Shown here: positions 51,212 to 60,181 of the stretch, piece by piece | Layout: every line of letters begins with the position of its first letter | Position numbering within the stretch: position 1 is the stretch's first letter | Source of the DNA: CAVRIA01 sp963721115 | GTDB taxonomy: Bacteria > Desulfobacterota > Binatia > HRBIN30 > CADEER01 | DNA: 64,000 nucleotides | Assembly (NCBI GenBank): GCA_963721115.1 | Contig: CAVRIA010000004.1 | Coordinates: 310,001 to 374,000 of the forward strand | Reading direction: 5' to 3' | Position numbers and translations under genes: made by a program | Notes under the pieces: model-generated | Seen by the model: the letters and a program-made list of their open reading frames with translations, nothing else | What the model was told of the DNA's origin: nothing | The model's database searches: none

Positions 51212-52726
51212 ATGAGCATACTGACCTACATGACGTTCATCCCCTTGCTGGGGGCGGTGGTCATTCTCTGCGTACCGCGCAAGGCCGAGGCCCTCGTCAA
51301 GTGGATGGCGGTGGCGGCCACGACGCCGCCTTTGCTGATGGCGATCTGGCTGTTCGCCAACTTCGACCGCGCCACGCCGGGCTTCCAGTTCCAGCAGCAG
51401 GCGGCGTGGATCCCGAGCTTCAACATTCAATACTACGTCGGCGTCGACGGCCTGAGCATCACGATGGTGCTGCTCACCGCCCTGCTGAGCTTCCTCTGCA
51501 TCTTCGCGTCATGGGGGATCGACAAGGGGGTCAAGGGCTACTTCAGCCTCTTCCTGTTGCTCGACGCGGGCATGATGGGCGTCTTCTGCGCCCTCGACTT
51601 CTTCCTGTTCTTCGTCTTCTGGGAGGTCATGCTGCTGCCGATGTACTTCCTCATCGGCATCTGGGGCGGGCCGCGCCGCGAGTACGCCGCGATCAAGTTC
51701 TTCCTCTACACCTTGGTCGGCAGCGCTTTGATGCTGCTCTCCATCCTGGCCTTCTACTTCAACGTCACGGATCCGGCGACCGGGCAACATACGTTCAACA
51801 TGCTCGTCATGATGAACCAGGCGAACCACTCGGACTGGCTGCGCAACGGGCTCGTCTTCGGCCAGTCCGTGCCGGTGGTGATCTGGCTCGGTCTGTTCAT
51901 CGGCTTCGCGATCAAGATCCCGGCCTTTCCGTTCCACACCTGGTTGCCCGACGCGCACGTCGAGGCGCCGACCGCCATCTCCGTCATCCTCGCCGGCGTG
52001 CTGCTGAAGATGGGGACCTACGGCATTCTCCGCGTCAACTACGCCATACTCCCGCAGGCGACGGCACAGCTGGCCTTCGTCTTCCTGGGGGCGCTCGGCG
52101 CCTGGAACATCGTCTACGGGGCGCTGTGCGCGATGGCGCAGAAGGACCTGAAGAAGCTGGTGGCGTACTCGAGCATCAGCCACATGGGCTACGTCATGCT
52201 CGGCATGGCCTCGCTCACTCCGGAGGGGATCCAGGGCGCGGTACTGCAGATGTTCAACCACGGAACCGTCACCGCGATGCTCTTCCTTCTGGTCGGCGTC
52301 ATCTACGACCGCGCCCATCACCGCAACATCGACGGCTTCGGCGGGCTGGCGTCCGTGATGCCCGTCTACACGGGCGTCACCGCGATCGCTTTCTTCGCCG
52401 CTCTCGGCCTTCCCGGGCTGTCGGCCTTCATCTCCGAGGTGCTCGTCCTGCTCGGTGCCTGGCAGCGCTATCCGATCCTGACCGTGGTCGGCGCCACGGC
52501 GGTCATCTTGACCGCCGGCTACATGCTGTGGACGCTGCAGCGGGTCTGGCTCGGCAAGGTCAACGAGAAGTACGCGAACATGCCCGAGATCAACGCGCGC
52601 GAGCTCTTCACGCTGGTGCCGCTCGCCGCGATCGTCGTCGCCCTCGGCGTCTTCCCCTCCGCCGTGCTCGACCTGATGTCGTCGTCGCTCACCCAGTTGA
52701 ACGGCGTCGTGGCGCGCTTCCTCTGA
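51212..52726 (+). CDS. nuoM: NADH-quinone oxidoreductase subunit M
   Basis: Antiporter-like subunit of 504 residues: YYVGVDGLSITMVLLTALLS, FFLFFVFWEVMLLPMYFLIG with the conserved glutamate, IKIPAFPFHTWLPDAHVEAP, TAISVILAGVLLKMGTYGIL with the proton-channel lysine, and AYSSISHMGYVMLGMASLT. It follows nuoL by 43 bases. Length is normal and no frame problems are seen across the nuo operon. Confidence 0.97.
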   Translation: MSILTYMTFIPLLGAVVILCVPRKAEALVKWMAVAATTPPLLMAIWLFANFDRATPGFQFQQQAAWIPSFNIQYYVGVDGLSITMVLLTALLSFLCIFASWGIDKGVKGYFSLFLLLDAGMMGVFCALDFFLFFVFWEVMLLPMYFLIGIWGGPRREYAAIKFFLYTLVGSALMLLSILAFYFNVTDPATGQHTFNMLVMMNQANHSDWLRNGLVFGQSVPVVIWLGLFIGFAIKIPAFPFHTWLPDAHVEAPTAISVILAGVLLKMGTYGILRVNYAILPQATAQLAFVFLGALGAWNIVYGALCAMAQKDLKKLVAYSSISHMGYVMLGMASLTPEGIQGAVLQMFNHGTVTAMLFLLVGVIYDRAHHRNIDGFGGLASVMPVYTGVTAIAFFAALGLPGLSAFISEVLVLLGAWQRYPILTVVGATAVILTAGYMLWTLQRVWLGKVNEKYANMPEINARELFTLVPLAAIVVALGVFPSAVLDLMSSSLTQLNGVVARFL

Positions 52727-52750
52727 TCGCCGGAGCATGACGAGGCGATC

Positions 52751-54229
52751 ATGGACCTGAGCACCGTCGAGAGTCTCGGTTACTTCGGCCCGGAGCTATG
52801 GCTCGTGGGGACGATCCTGGCGCTGGTCCTTCTCGATCTGTTCGTCGTCAGGAAGGAGCGTCTCGGCGAGGTGGCCCTCATCGGCACGGCGCTGTCGTTG
52901 TATTTCGTCGTGCGCCTGAGCGGCACCGAGGGGGCGTGGTTGTTCCACCGCATGATCGTGCACGACCAGTTCGCCGTCTTCTTCAAGGTCCTGCTGGCGC
53001 TGGCGACGTTCGCGGTGATCTGGATGTCGATCGGGTCGCGCGAAGTGCTGCGCACGAGCCAGGGGGAGTACTACGCCATTCTCGTCTCCAGCGCGCTGGG
53101 CATGTATTTCATGGCCTCGGCCAGCAATCTGCTCATGGCGTACCTGTCGCTGGAGTTCGTCAGCCTGACCTCGTACGTGCTCGCCGGCTCGTTGCGCCAC
53201 AACCGACGCTCGGGCGAGGCCTCACTGAAGTACCTGATCTACGGCGGCGTCGCCTCGGGGATGATGATCTACGGCATGAGCTGGATCTTCGGCCTCACCG
53301 GCAGCATGGACTACCAGGCCATCAATCACGCGTTGTCCGGGGGCGCGGTCAACCCCCTGACGTTGTTCATCGCCATCGTCCTGACCCTCGCCGGGTTCGG
53401 CTACAAGATCACCGCCGTGCCGTTCCACATGTGGGCGCCGGACGTGTACACGGGAGCCCCGATTCCCGTTACGGCCTTCCTCTCGGTGGCCTCGAAGGCC
53501 GCCGGGTTCGCTCTCTTGCTGCGCTTCTTCTATCCCGCCCTGTCGCACCTCGGAGAGGGGGGTCACTGGCAGTTCGTGGCCGGCGCCGACTGGCCGCAGC
53601 TGGTGCTCGTCCTCAGCATGGTCACCATGACGCTCGGCAACCTGGCCGCGATGCAGCAGACGAACCTCAAGCGCCTGCTCGCCTACTCCAGTATCGCCCA
53701 CGCCGGCTACATGCTGATGGGTTTCGTGGTGCTGAGCGACGACGGGTTGCGGGCGATGCTGTTCTACATGACCGTGTACTATCTGATGAACATCGGCGCC
53801 TTCCTCACCGTCATGATCGTCTCCAACTCGACCGGGCGGGAGGACATCGACGGGCTGCGCGGTCTGGCCTGGCGCGGTGGGGCCTTCCCCGCCGTGGCCA
53901 TGGCGATCTTCCTCTTCTCCCTGGCCGGGATACCGCCGCTGGCGGGGTTCATCGGCAAGTTCTACCTCTTCGCCGCCGTCATCAGCGCCCAGCTCTATGC
54001 CCTCGCCCTGGTCGGCGTCGCCAACAGCGTCCTGTCGCTGTACTACTACGCCCGCGTCGTGCGCACGATGTTCCTCGATTTTCCGGCCGGCGGGGAGGCG
54101 GTGGTGTCGGTCGACTGGTCGAACGGCGGGCTGCTCGGGGCGCTGGCGGTCGCCACCGTGGTGTTCGGCGTCTACTGGGCGCCGGTCATCGCGCTGGCCG
54201 ACCGCTCCGTTCACTTCCTTCTCGGCTGA
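52751..54229 (+). CDS. nuoN: NADH-quinone oxidoreductase subunit N
   Basis: Third antiporter-like pump, 492 residues: LLMAYLSLEFVSLTSYVLAG with the channel glutamate, RRSGEASLKYLIYGGVASGM, GFGYKITAVPFHMWAPDVYT, GAPIPVTAFLSVASKAAGFA and LLAYSSIAHAGYMLMGFVVL. It is the last gene of the operon. Its stop faces that of hpnI, six bases away, with no clear terminator. Confidence 0.96.
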   Translation: MDLSTVESLGYFGPELWLVGTILALVLLDLFVVRKERLGEVALIGTALSLYFVVRLSGTEGAWLFHRMIVHDQFAVFFKVLLALATFAVIWMSIGSREVLRTSQGEYYAILVSSALGMYFMASASNLLMAYLSLEFVSLTSYVLAGSLRHNRRSGEASLKYLIYGGVASGMMIYGMSWIFGLTGSMDYQAINHALSGGAVNPLTLFIAIVLTLAGFGYKITAVPFHMWAPDVYTGAPIPVTAFLSVASKAAGFALLLRFFYPALSHLGEGGHWQFVAGADWPQLVLVLSMVTMTLGNLAAMQQTNLKRLLAYSSIAHAGYMLMGFVVLSDDGLRAMLFYMTVYYLMNIGAFLTVMIVSNSTGREDIDGLRGLAWRGGAFPAVAMAIFLFSLAGIPPLAGFIGKFYLFAAVISAQLYALALVGVANSVLSLYYYARVVRTMFLDFPAGGEAVVSVDWSNGGLLGALAVATVVFGVYWAPVIALADRSVHFLLG

Positions 54230-54235
54230 GGCCGT

Positions 54236-55487
54236 TCAGCGATTCTGCCCGGCGGCCCGTGGCAGCGACTCGGAGGTCGGAGCAGGCTCGGGCCACGGCT
54301 CGCCGACCGGCGGCGGAGTGGAAGACATGTCGACCATCTCTCCGCTGCGCAAGACGCGAAAGTGGCGGCCACTCCAGGCGACCGTGTTCCCGGCGAAGGC
54401 GAGGAACCAGACCATCGACACGAACAGGTCCTTCGGGGCGACCAGGAGCATGGCGAGGGGGCTCGTGTTGGCGCGCAGGTAGTGCCAGGACATGGCGGCG
54501 GCCCAGAAGTAGCGAACGCTGAGCGCGGCCAGGCTGATCAGGCAGCTGAGCGGGCTGAAGTGATGGTAGAGGACGTTCAGCAGCGCCCAGAACGTTCCGT
54601 GCGTGAGGATGCTGCCGAAGTATCCACCGGGGCGTGAGATCCGGTAGGTTCGCGCCCAGCGAAGCTGGTGATCGAACAGGCGCCGCCAGCTGCCCAGCAG
54701 CGATGACGGTGTCGACGATCTCGTCACTCAGCGCCAGCTCGTAGCCGCGGGCGGCAACCCGATTGCCCAGCTGGTAATCGTCGGCGAGATAGTTCGCCAG
54801 GGGCAGGAAACCGCCGATCTCGTCGAGCACCTGGCGCCTCAACGCGATCGTCGCCCCGAATGCGTAGGTCGACTTCTCGACCTTGCGCGCCACCATGACG
54901 AGCGCGTCGAAGTCGGTGTGAATGAAGAGCGACTCGACCAGGGTCGGCAGCCCACCGCGGTTCACGGCTCGATAGAGGCAGGTCGTCAGGCCGACGCGCG
55001 GGTCGGAGAGCGGTGCGACGACCCGCCGCAGGTAGTCGGGGCCGACCCGAATGTCGCTGTCGGCCAGCACGATCACCTCGTGCTTGGCGCGCTGCATCAT
55101 GTTGTGCAGGTTGCTCACCTTGTAATTGGTTCCGTACACGCGGCTGTCGACGACCAGCTCGATGTCCACGTCGGGGTACTCCTGCTGGAGTCGCCGCGCC
55201 AGTAGCACGGCCGGATCGGCGGGGTCGGCGACGCCGAGAAGGATCTGAAACCGGTCGTAGCGCTGGCGGCAGAGGCTGACGAGGTTCTCGTGCAGCTCGA
55301 CGTCGACCCCCTTGAGCGGTTTGAGGACCGTCACCGGCGGCAGATTCCCGCCGGCGGGCGCGGCCTTTCGGCGCGAGAAGAACTCGTGTGCCGAGTACAG
55401 TCCGAGGAGGTAGAGGAAGGTCGAGGCGCCAAGGCCGACGATGATCAGCGCCTCGATGAGCGTCAGGTCGTGAAGTACGGATGGCAT
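54236..55487 (-). CDS. hpnI: HpnI-like hopanoid glycosyltransferase (frame break near 54693-54695)
   Basis: A GT2 enzyme of the ceramide glucosyltransferase/HpnI type. HpnI adds N-acetylglucosamine to bacteriohopanetetrol. Residues 1-35 hold a membrane helix (LIIVGLGASTFLYLLGLYSA), then VTVLKPLKGVDVELHENLVS, LLGVADPADPAVLLARRLQQ, VIVLADSDIRVGPDYLRRVV (D-x-D), FIHTDFDALVMVARKVEKST, YAFGATIALRRQVLDEIGGF, LANYLADDYQLGNRVAARGY and after a one-base break at a run of three C (54693-54695) SWRRLFDHQLRWARTYRISR (QxxRW). Two membrane helices follow. Other hpn genes are not in the window, so a ceramide-like role cannot be ruled out. Confidence 0.8.
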
Positions 55488-55501
55488 CGGTACGCCCTCA
55501 T

Positions 55502-55515
55502 TGACCGCACGGTCA
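55502..55515. promoter_or_regulatory. Perfect 14-base inverted repeat, possible operator of hpnI
   Basis: TGACCG-CA-CGGTCA, 15 bases upstream of the hpnI ATG. This dyad with TGACCG/CGGTCA arms is like operators of TetR-type repressors. No such regulator is in the window; operator function is inferred from shape and place only. Confidence 0.4.
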
Positions 55516-55525
55516 GGAGGCGGCC

Positions 55526-55552
55526 AAAAAAAAGCCCGCCGACGAGCGCGGG
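55526..55552 (-). terminator. Intrinsic terminator after the GMC oxidoreductase operon
   Basis: On the minus strand CCCGC-(8-base loop)-GCGGG is followed by CTTTTTTTT (55533-55526). It lies 85 bases after the GMC oxidoreductase stop and just before hpnI on the same strand, so it separates the two transcripts. Confidence 0.7.
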
Positions 55553-55636
55553 ACCGGTTGGACGGAAAAATCTCTCTTCGTCATTGCTACACGCCGTCGA
55601 CAGTCGAGTCAAATCACCTGCGCCGGTGGTGAGGCG

Positions 55637-57427
55637 TCACGCGCGCCAACCGGGCAGCAGGTCGCTGGCGCTCGATCCCGCGATATTGCACGCCGCGCGC
55701 AAGGCGAGGGCGATGATCGTCAGGGTGGGATTGTAGCCGGAGGAGGTGGCGAAGACTCCGCCATCCATGCAGTAGAGGTTATCGACGTCGTGAAACCGCC
55801 CGTAGGCATCGCAGACGGACTGCGCCGGGTCGCTGCCCATGCGCAGACCACCCATGACGTGGCGGCTGCGCGGAATGCCGCTGGCGGTGGGGTCGACGAA
55901 ACCGAATTGCGCCCCTGCTTTGCCGAGCACGTCGATCATGAGCGGCTTGTAGTAGGCGGCGGTGTCGAGCTCGAAGGCTTTGCTGTTGCTGTATGTCAGA
56001 CGTACCACCGGCAGCCCGAAGACGTCGCGCACGTCGGGATCGAGATCGACTCGGTTGCTCTCCTGGGGAGCGTCCTCGGCCTGCATGATCATGACGCCGA
56101 GATGGGCGTGGAAGGGGCTTTCGACCAGCAACTGTTTCAGGTTCACCGTGCTGTTGATTGCCGCGGCGAGTAGCAGCGCGTCGGTGCCGGCCTGCCCGGC
56201 GACGATGGGCTCCGAGGAGGTACCGAACTCGACGATGCCGCCGAGCGGACGGCCGTCCGCGGCGAGCGCCGTGCCGCCCGCGGCGACACCGCGGAAGTCG
56301 GATATGCCGTTGGTCACCGCCTGGCCGCGCTCGCCGTGCAGGCGCTGGCGGAAGATCCCGACGGCGGTCGTCTGGTAGTGGAAGAGCATGTGGCGACCGA
56401 GGTGATGCGCCGGCCCTTCTCTCAGAGCGAGGTTCGAGAGCAGGGCCAGGCGAACGCTCTCCATGGCGCTCGCCGCCAGGATGAAGTGGTCGGCGGTGGC
56501 CGTCTGCGCCTGCCCGTCGGGGTCGACGTACGAGACGCCGGCGATGTGGCGGCCGGTGCCGTCGGTCTGCAGGCCGGTGACGAAGCAGTTGTGGCGCACC
56601 TGGCAGCTGCCGCTCAGCAGGGCGGCACGTAGAGTCGTGACCGCCGGCGAGCTCTTCGAGTTGTTCGGACAGCCGTAACCGCTGCAGAAACCGCAGCTGA
56701 TGCAGGCCGGGCGGCGCAGCGACGCCGGGTGGGGATAAGGTTGCGAGTTGATCGCGGCCGGGTAGCTGAACGGATGGTAACCGGCCTGCCGCGCTCCCTC
56801 GGCCAGCAGCAGGCCCACGTACATGGGCGCCGAGTGCGGCATCGGGTAGGGCATGCTGCGGGAGGAGGCGAACGGGTCGGCGGCGTTGCCGCTGTCGGCT
56901 CCGGCGACACCGGTGAGCGTCTCGGCGGCGACGTAGAAGGGCTCGAGCTCGTCGTAGCCGAGCGGCCAGTCGATGAAGCTGGTCCCGGGGTAGGAGCGAC
57001 CCGCGTCGCTCAGTGCCGAGGCGAGGCGGAAGTCGATCTCGTTGAAGCGCGGGTACTTCATGTCGGCGTGAACGGCCGTGCCGCCGACGGTGCGGCTCAG
57101 GACGTTGACGTCTTCGTTCGGCATCGCGTCCACCGTATCGCTCTGGCGGAACGTGCGCGGCTCGACGACCGGGTCCTGGGTGTCGAAGAGGCGGATCGAG
57201 AGCTTCAGCTCGTCGTTGCTGTACAACGGCTTCGGCATTCCCGGTGTCGGATCGTCGAGGCCGGGGAAGTAGTTGTTGCCCGCCTCGATGACCAGCACCT
57301 TGAGGCCCGACTGGGTCAGGGTGTACGCCGCTGCCGAGCCGCCCGCGCCGCTGCCGATGACGATCGCGTCGAAGCGGGACAGACCAGTGTTGCCGAGGAC
57401 GTGCGGCACCGCGGAGGGAAGGCTCAT
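55637..57427 (-). CDS. GMC-family FAD-dependent oxidoreductase
   Basis: The 596-residue protein has FDAIVIGSGAGGSAAAYTLT (FAD-binding GxGxxG), KVLVIEAGNNYFPGLDD, VNVLSRTVGGTAVHADMKYP, ILAASAMESVRLALLSNLAL and C-terminal RSRHVMGGLRMGSDPAQSVC with a final VFATSSGYNPTLTIIALALR, which carries the usual His/Asn pair. A cysteine group, ACISCGFCSGYGCPNNSKSS, is typical of the GMC subunits of gluconate/fructose/glucose dehydrogenases. It pairs with the preceding small-subunit gene (ATG/TGA overlap). It has no signal peptide of its own and would be exported with its Tat-bearing partner. The sugar or alcohol substrate is unknown. Confidence 0.88.
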   Translation of the reverse strand: MSLPSAVPHVLGNTGLSRFDAIVIGSGAGGSAAAYTLTQSGLKVLVIEAGNNYFPGLDDPTPGMPKPLYSNDELKLSIRLFDTQDPVVEPRTFRQSDTVDAMPNEDVNVLSRTVGGTAVHADMKYPRFNEIDFRLASALSDAGRSYPGTSFIDWPLGYDELEPFYVAAETLTGVAGADSGNAADPFASSRSMPYPMPHSAPMYVGLLLAEGARQAGYHPFSYPAAINSQPYPHPASLRRPACISCGFCSGYGCPNNSKSSPAVTTLRAALLSGSCQVRHNCFVTGLQTDGTGRHIAGVSYVDPDGQAQTATADHFILAASAMESVRLALLSNLALREGPAHHLGRHMLFHYQTTAVGIFRQRLHGERGQAVTNGISDFRGVAAGGTALAADGRPLGGIVEFGTSSEPIVAGQAGTDALLLAAAINSTVNLKQLLVESPFHAHLGVMIMQAEDAPQESNRVDLDPDVRDVFGLPVVRLTYSNSKAFELDTAAYYKPLMIDVLGKAGAQFGFVDPTASGIPRSRHVMGGLRMGSDPAQSVCDAYGRFHDVDNLYCMDGGVFATSSGYNPTLTIIALALRAACNIAGSSASDLLPGWRA

Positions 57428-58524
57428 AGCGGCGGGGGTTCCAGGAGACAGAACGGCTCGGAGAACTCCGTGCCTCCGACTAGCTGAACGACGAAGCGGA
57501 CGAACTTGAGCATCTCCTCGCTCAGCCCCGAGCAGTCCTCATCCGGATTGGCGGTCGAGTTGGGCTTGTCGTCGCGCTCGCGATACGTCTGCGCGGTCTC
57601 GTCGTACAGCGTGTAACCGAGCGGCTGGCTGTCGCCGTCGAAGCGGACCAGCGTCCAGCCGAGGAGATCGCGGTTGCCGCCGTACTCCGGCACGCACAAG
57701 AACCCTTCGATGGTGTGGTTTCTCACCAGATCGAAGAACGAGGCGCCCGCCGGCTGCTTCCTCGCCATGTCGATGACCATGTCCTGTTGGGCCTCCCCGA
57801 GATCGACGAAGGGAGCGCCGAACGCCTGCTGGCTGATGGAGTCGAACAGCGCCAGCCCTTCCCGGTACCGGCGCCGCAGGTCGACATTTGGCAGGCTGCT
57901 GGCGAGAGGGTTGTCGGCCACCTCCGGGACCTCGCCGGCGCCGAGCAGGCGTACGGTCCAGGCGAGTGTCTGCACGCGCGAGAGCGGGACGAAGTCGACG
58001 AAGTCGTTGCGCGGAAAGCGATCGGAGGGAGTCCCGGTGGCCGGATCGGGAAAGGGGTTCCGATTGCTGAACGGTCCCTTGCCGAAGATCGGCCTGCCGG
58101 CGAAGAGCGAGGTCCTCGCCAAGGCCAGGTCGGCACCGGTGACGATGCCGTCACCGTCGACGTCGGCCGCTTCGCTCGTGCTGCCGATCGCACGAGCGAT
58201 CGCCGTCAGATCGGCCGCGCCGCGCCGTCCGTCGCCGTTTGCGTCAGCGGCGGGGAACGCGGAGAGCAGCCCCTGGATGTAGTCGGCCACGCCCGTCTCC
58301 CGGGCGCCCACCGTGTCCTCGGTCGGAATGATGCGTGCCGTAATCGCCTCGACCTGGGCCCGCTCCGAAGCGGACAGGAAGCCGGCCGGCGTCCTCGCTT
58401 CGAAGGCGCTCGCCGCGTGAGCGAGACGCGGGAAGAAAACGAGCGGCGCGCCTGCGGCCGCGCTCCGCAAGAGCTGCCGGCGGGTGAGAAGAAGGTTCAG
58501 GGGTGCTCGTCGTTCCCCGGCCAT
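57424..58524 (-). CDS. Tat-exported gluconate 2-dehydrogenase subunit 3-like protein with dockerin-like insertion
   Basis: The 366-residue protein starts with a Tat signal (LLLTRRQLLRSAAAGAPLVF, with the RR motif) ending near ARLAHAAS. It shows ASERAQVEAITARIIPTEDT and VADYIQGLLSAFPAA of the subunit-3 family and a C-terminal GASFFDLVRNHTIEGFLCVP and YGGNRDLLGWTLVRFDGD. Between, residues 100-150, lie two dockerin-like calcium loops (ADANGDGRRGAADLTAIARA; ADVDGDGIVTGADLALARTS). It overlaps the GMC gene by four bases and presumably carries it through the Tat pore. The insertion resembles that in the B12-island propeller. Confidence 0.8.
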   Translation of the reverse strand: MAGERRAPLNLLLTRRQLLRSAAAGAPLVFFPRLAHAASAFEARTPAGFLSASERAQVEAITARIIPTEDTVGARETGVADYIQGLLSAFPAADANGDGRRGAADLTAIARAIGSTSEAADVDGDGIVTGADLALARTSLFAGRPIFGKGPFSNRNPFPDPATGTPSDRFPRNDFVDFVPLSRVQTLAWTVRLLGAGEVPEVADNPLASSLPNVDLRRRYREGLALFDSISQQAFGAPFVDLGEAQQDMVIDMARKQPAGASFFDLVRNHTIEGFLCVPEYGGNRDLLGWTLVRFDGDSQPLGYTLYDETAQTYRERDDKPNSTANPDEDCSGLSEEMLKFVRFVVQLVGGTEFSEPFCLLEPPPL

Positions 58525-58533
58525 CAGTCGCGG

Positions 58534-58563
58534 CTTGTAGGCGGATCGGCTCGAAGCTGTCAA
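58534..58563 (-). promoter_or_regulatory. Possible promoter of the GMC operon
   Basis: On the minus strand TTGACA (58563-58558), 18 bases, TACAAG (58539-58534). RNA would begin only a few bases before the ATG at 58524, which would make the transcript almost leaderless; no ribosome site is seen before that ATG, which agrees. Candidate only. Confidence 0.35.
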
Positions 58564-58716
58564 GGAAGCCCGCCGGACAGGAGACCCGCGATCCGCCCGG
58601 CGCGTCCTTCGCCGGGGTCGTGTTTGACGCGGGCGTCCGTGTTCCGGTAAGCACCGGCGGCAAAGTCACCAGACCGTTCGATGTCCCTCACGGGCGTCGA
58701 GGTGGAGGAGTTGTTC

Positions 58717-59178
58717 ATGAGCGACGAAGAATTCGAGGCGAAAGTAAAGGCGCTGAGCTTCTGGAGCGGCAAAAACTCGATGACGATCGAGGACATGGCG
58801 ACGATCCAGCCCGGACTGGCGCGCCTGATGCCGGAGGTTGGCGCCCGTACCTGGAAGCTCTACTACGCGGCCAAGGCGGGGAACTGGCCGATGGCGAAGT
58901 TCCAATACAAGGAGATCCGCGGCTTGATGGAGCTGGGAGCCTTCATGCGCCCCAAGCACGAGGACGCCCTCAATCAGTACCTCGAAGAGAACTGGAAGAC
59001 CCTGGAGGGCCCGATTGCGGATCAGGACTTTGCGGCGTTCGAGAACGCGTTCCACGCGTGCATCGACATGGCCAACGCGTATCACGAGCTCAAGGACAAG
59101 CCCTACATTCGGTGGAAGCTGCCGGACGTACCTCCCCCCGACATGGACCTGGCGCCGCGGGGCTCGACGAAGAAGTAG
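58717..59178 (+). CDS. Hypothetical helical protein
   Basis: A 153-residue soluble protein I do not recognise. It is rich in helix formers and aromatic residues: EFEAKVKALSFWSGKNSMTI, RLMPEVGARTWKLYYAAKAG, NWPMAKFQYKEIRGLMELGA, NAFHACIDMANAYHELKDKP. One histidine/cysteine pair (HACID) is present. The pattern recalls four-helix-bundle proteins found as orphan genes in soil bacteria. ATG 58717 has an ideal GGAGGAG site six bases before; the in-frame ATG at 58681 has none. It is a single-gene unit. Confidence 0.55.
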   Translation: MSDEEFEAKVKALSFWSGKNSMTIEDMATIQPGLARLMPEVGARTWKLYYAAKAGNWPMAKFQYKEIRGLMELGAFMRPKHEDALNQYLEENWKTLEGPIADQDFAAFENAFHACIDMANAYHELKDKPYIRWKLPDVPPPDMDLAPRGSTKK

Positions 59179-59211
59179 CTCCGGGTCGGGGATTCCCCCT
59201 TCCCGTGGAGG

Positions 59212-60126
59212 TCAGACGGGTTCGCCGACCGGCTCGCGGCCGTTCGGCAGGTCGACGACGGCTGCGGCGGCCGGCTGCGCCGCCGGCTCTTCCTCCCAAA
59301 CGATATCGCGGTAGCTGAAGCGCGCGTCGGCCAGGTGATTGAACTTGATGATCTCGAAATAGGGCGACAGGTCGAAGTCGCGCGGCGTGATCAGCGAGGG
59401 GTCCTGCTTGCGAAAGCGGGCGATGGGGCGGTGACCGTTGCGGGACACCACGCGGTGCCACCACGGACGCGGCGCTCCGTTTTCCTCCAGCGTCACTTGC
59501 GGCGTGATCGGGTAGCCGACCAAGTGGAAGGCGTTGGCGATCATGCTGGAGCAGATCACCTCTCTCTCCGAGCCGGTGCCGAAGTGCAGAGCCGCCCGCC
59601 GCCAGCGGCGCGGTACGATGCTAACGGGGAAGAAGTAGCGGGCCAGGTTGTAGACGTGGCGTACGCCGTAGCGGCGTCCGAGATGGGAGATGACGTAGCT
59701 CAGCACCCGGTCGTTGTCCTCGCGCCGCAGCCCGATCGGCCGGCAGATGCGGATGTTGTAGCGCTCGTACTTGAAGAGGGGGCTGGCAGCCACTCCCTCG
59801 CCGACGTTGGCTTCGATCAACATATGGCGCGCCTCGGCGCCAAACTGCTCCGTCAGCGACGTCGCCCGCTGTGGATCTCCCTTCAGCAGCTCGTCGGCGA
59901 CGTAGAGCGCGGAGTGGGACCACGAGCTCTGCGTCAGGTAGCGGATCACCTGGCTGACCCGTTGGTCGCCCTCCACCAGCAGGATGTCTCCTTTGCGCAG
60001 CGTTTTCTTGAGCTTCTCGATGTTGTTGGGCACTCGCTGCACGTAGCTCGCCAGTGGCTTGGTCAGAAGTCGGACGCAGCGGTCGACCACCCAGCGGCGC
60101 AGCGAGCGCATCAATCGGACCTTCAT
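59212..60126 (-). CDS. YiiX/YebB-like NlpC/P60-type (permuted papain fold) cysteine hydrolase
   Basis: The 304-residue protein shows LRKGDILLVEGDQRVSQVIR, YLTQSSWSHSALYVADELLK with the catalytic-type histidine (SHSALYV), HMLIEANVGEGVAASPL, RVLSYVISHLGRRYGVRHVY and REVICSSMIANAFHLVGYPI with the catalytic-type cysteine. The His-before-Cys order marks the permuted papain-fold group (YiiX, LRAT-like), which acts on lipids or peptide amides. The N-terminal helix is basic and amphipathic rather than a signal peptide, so membrane association on the cytoplasmic side is possible. Confidence 0.75.
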   Translation of the reverse strand: MKVRLMRSLRRWVVDRCVRLLTKPLASYVQRVPNNIEKLKKTLRKGDILLVEGDQRVSQVIRYLTQSSWSHSALYVADELLKGDPQRATSLTEQFGAEARHMLIEANVGEGVAASPLFKYERYNIRICRPIGLRREDNDRVLSYVISHLGRRYGVRHVYNLARYFFPVSIVPRRWRRAALHFGTGSEREVICSSMIANAFHLVGYPITPQVTLEENGAPRPWWHRVVSRNGHRPIARFRKQDPSLITPRDFDLSPYFEIIKFNHLADARFSYRDIVWEEEPAAQPAAAAVVDLPNGREPVGEPV

Positions 60127-60181
60127 GAGCGGATTCTACAGCACCTCGAAAAGTTTTTCTCCGGTAAAGTGAAAGCCCAGC

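Noticed and set aside
48979..51219. A 746-codon minus-strand frame
   Set aside because: It is the antisense shadow of nuoK/nuoL, rich in Arg, His and Asp, without motifs.
54230..54360. Terminator after nuoN
   Set aside because: No stable stem with T tract is seen; the convergent hpnI stop follows after six bases.
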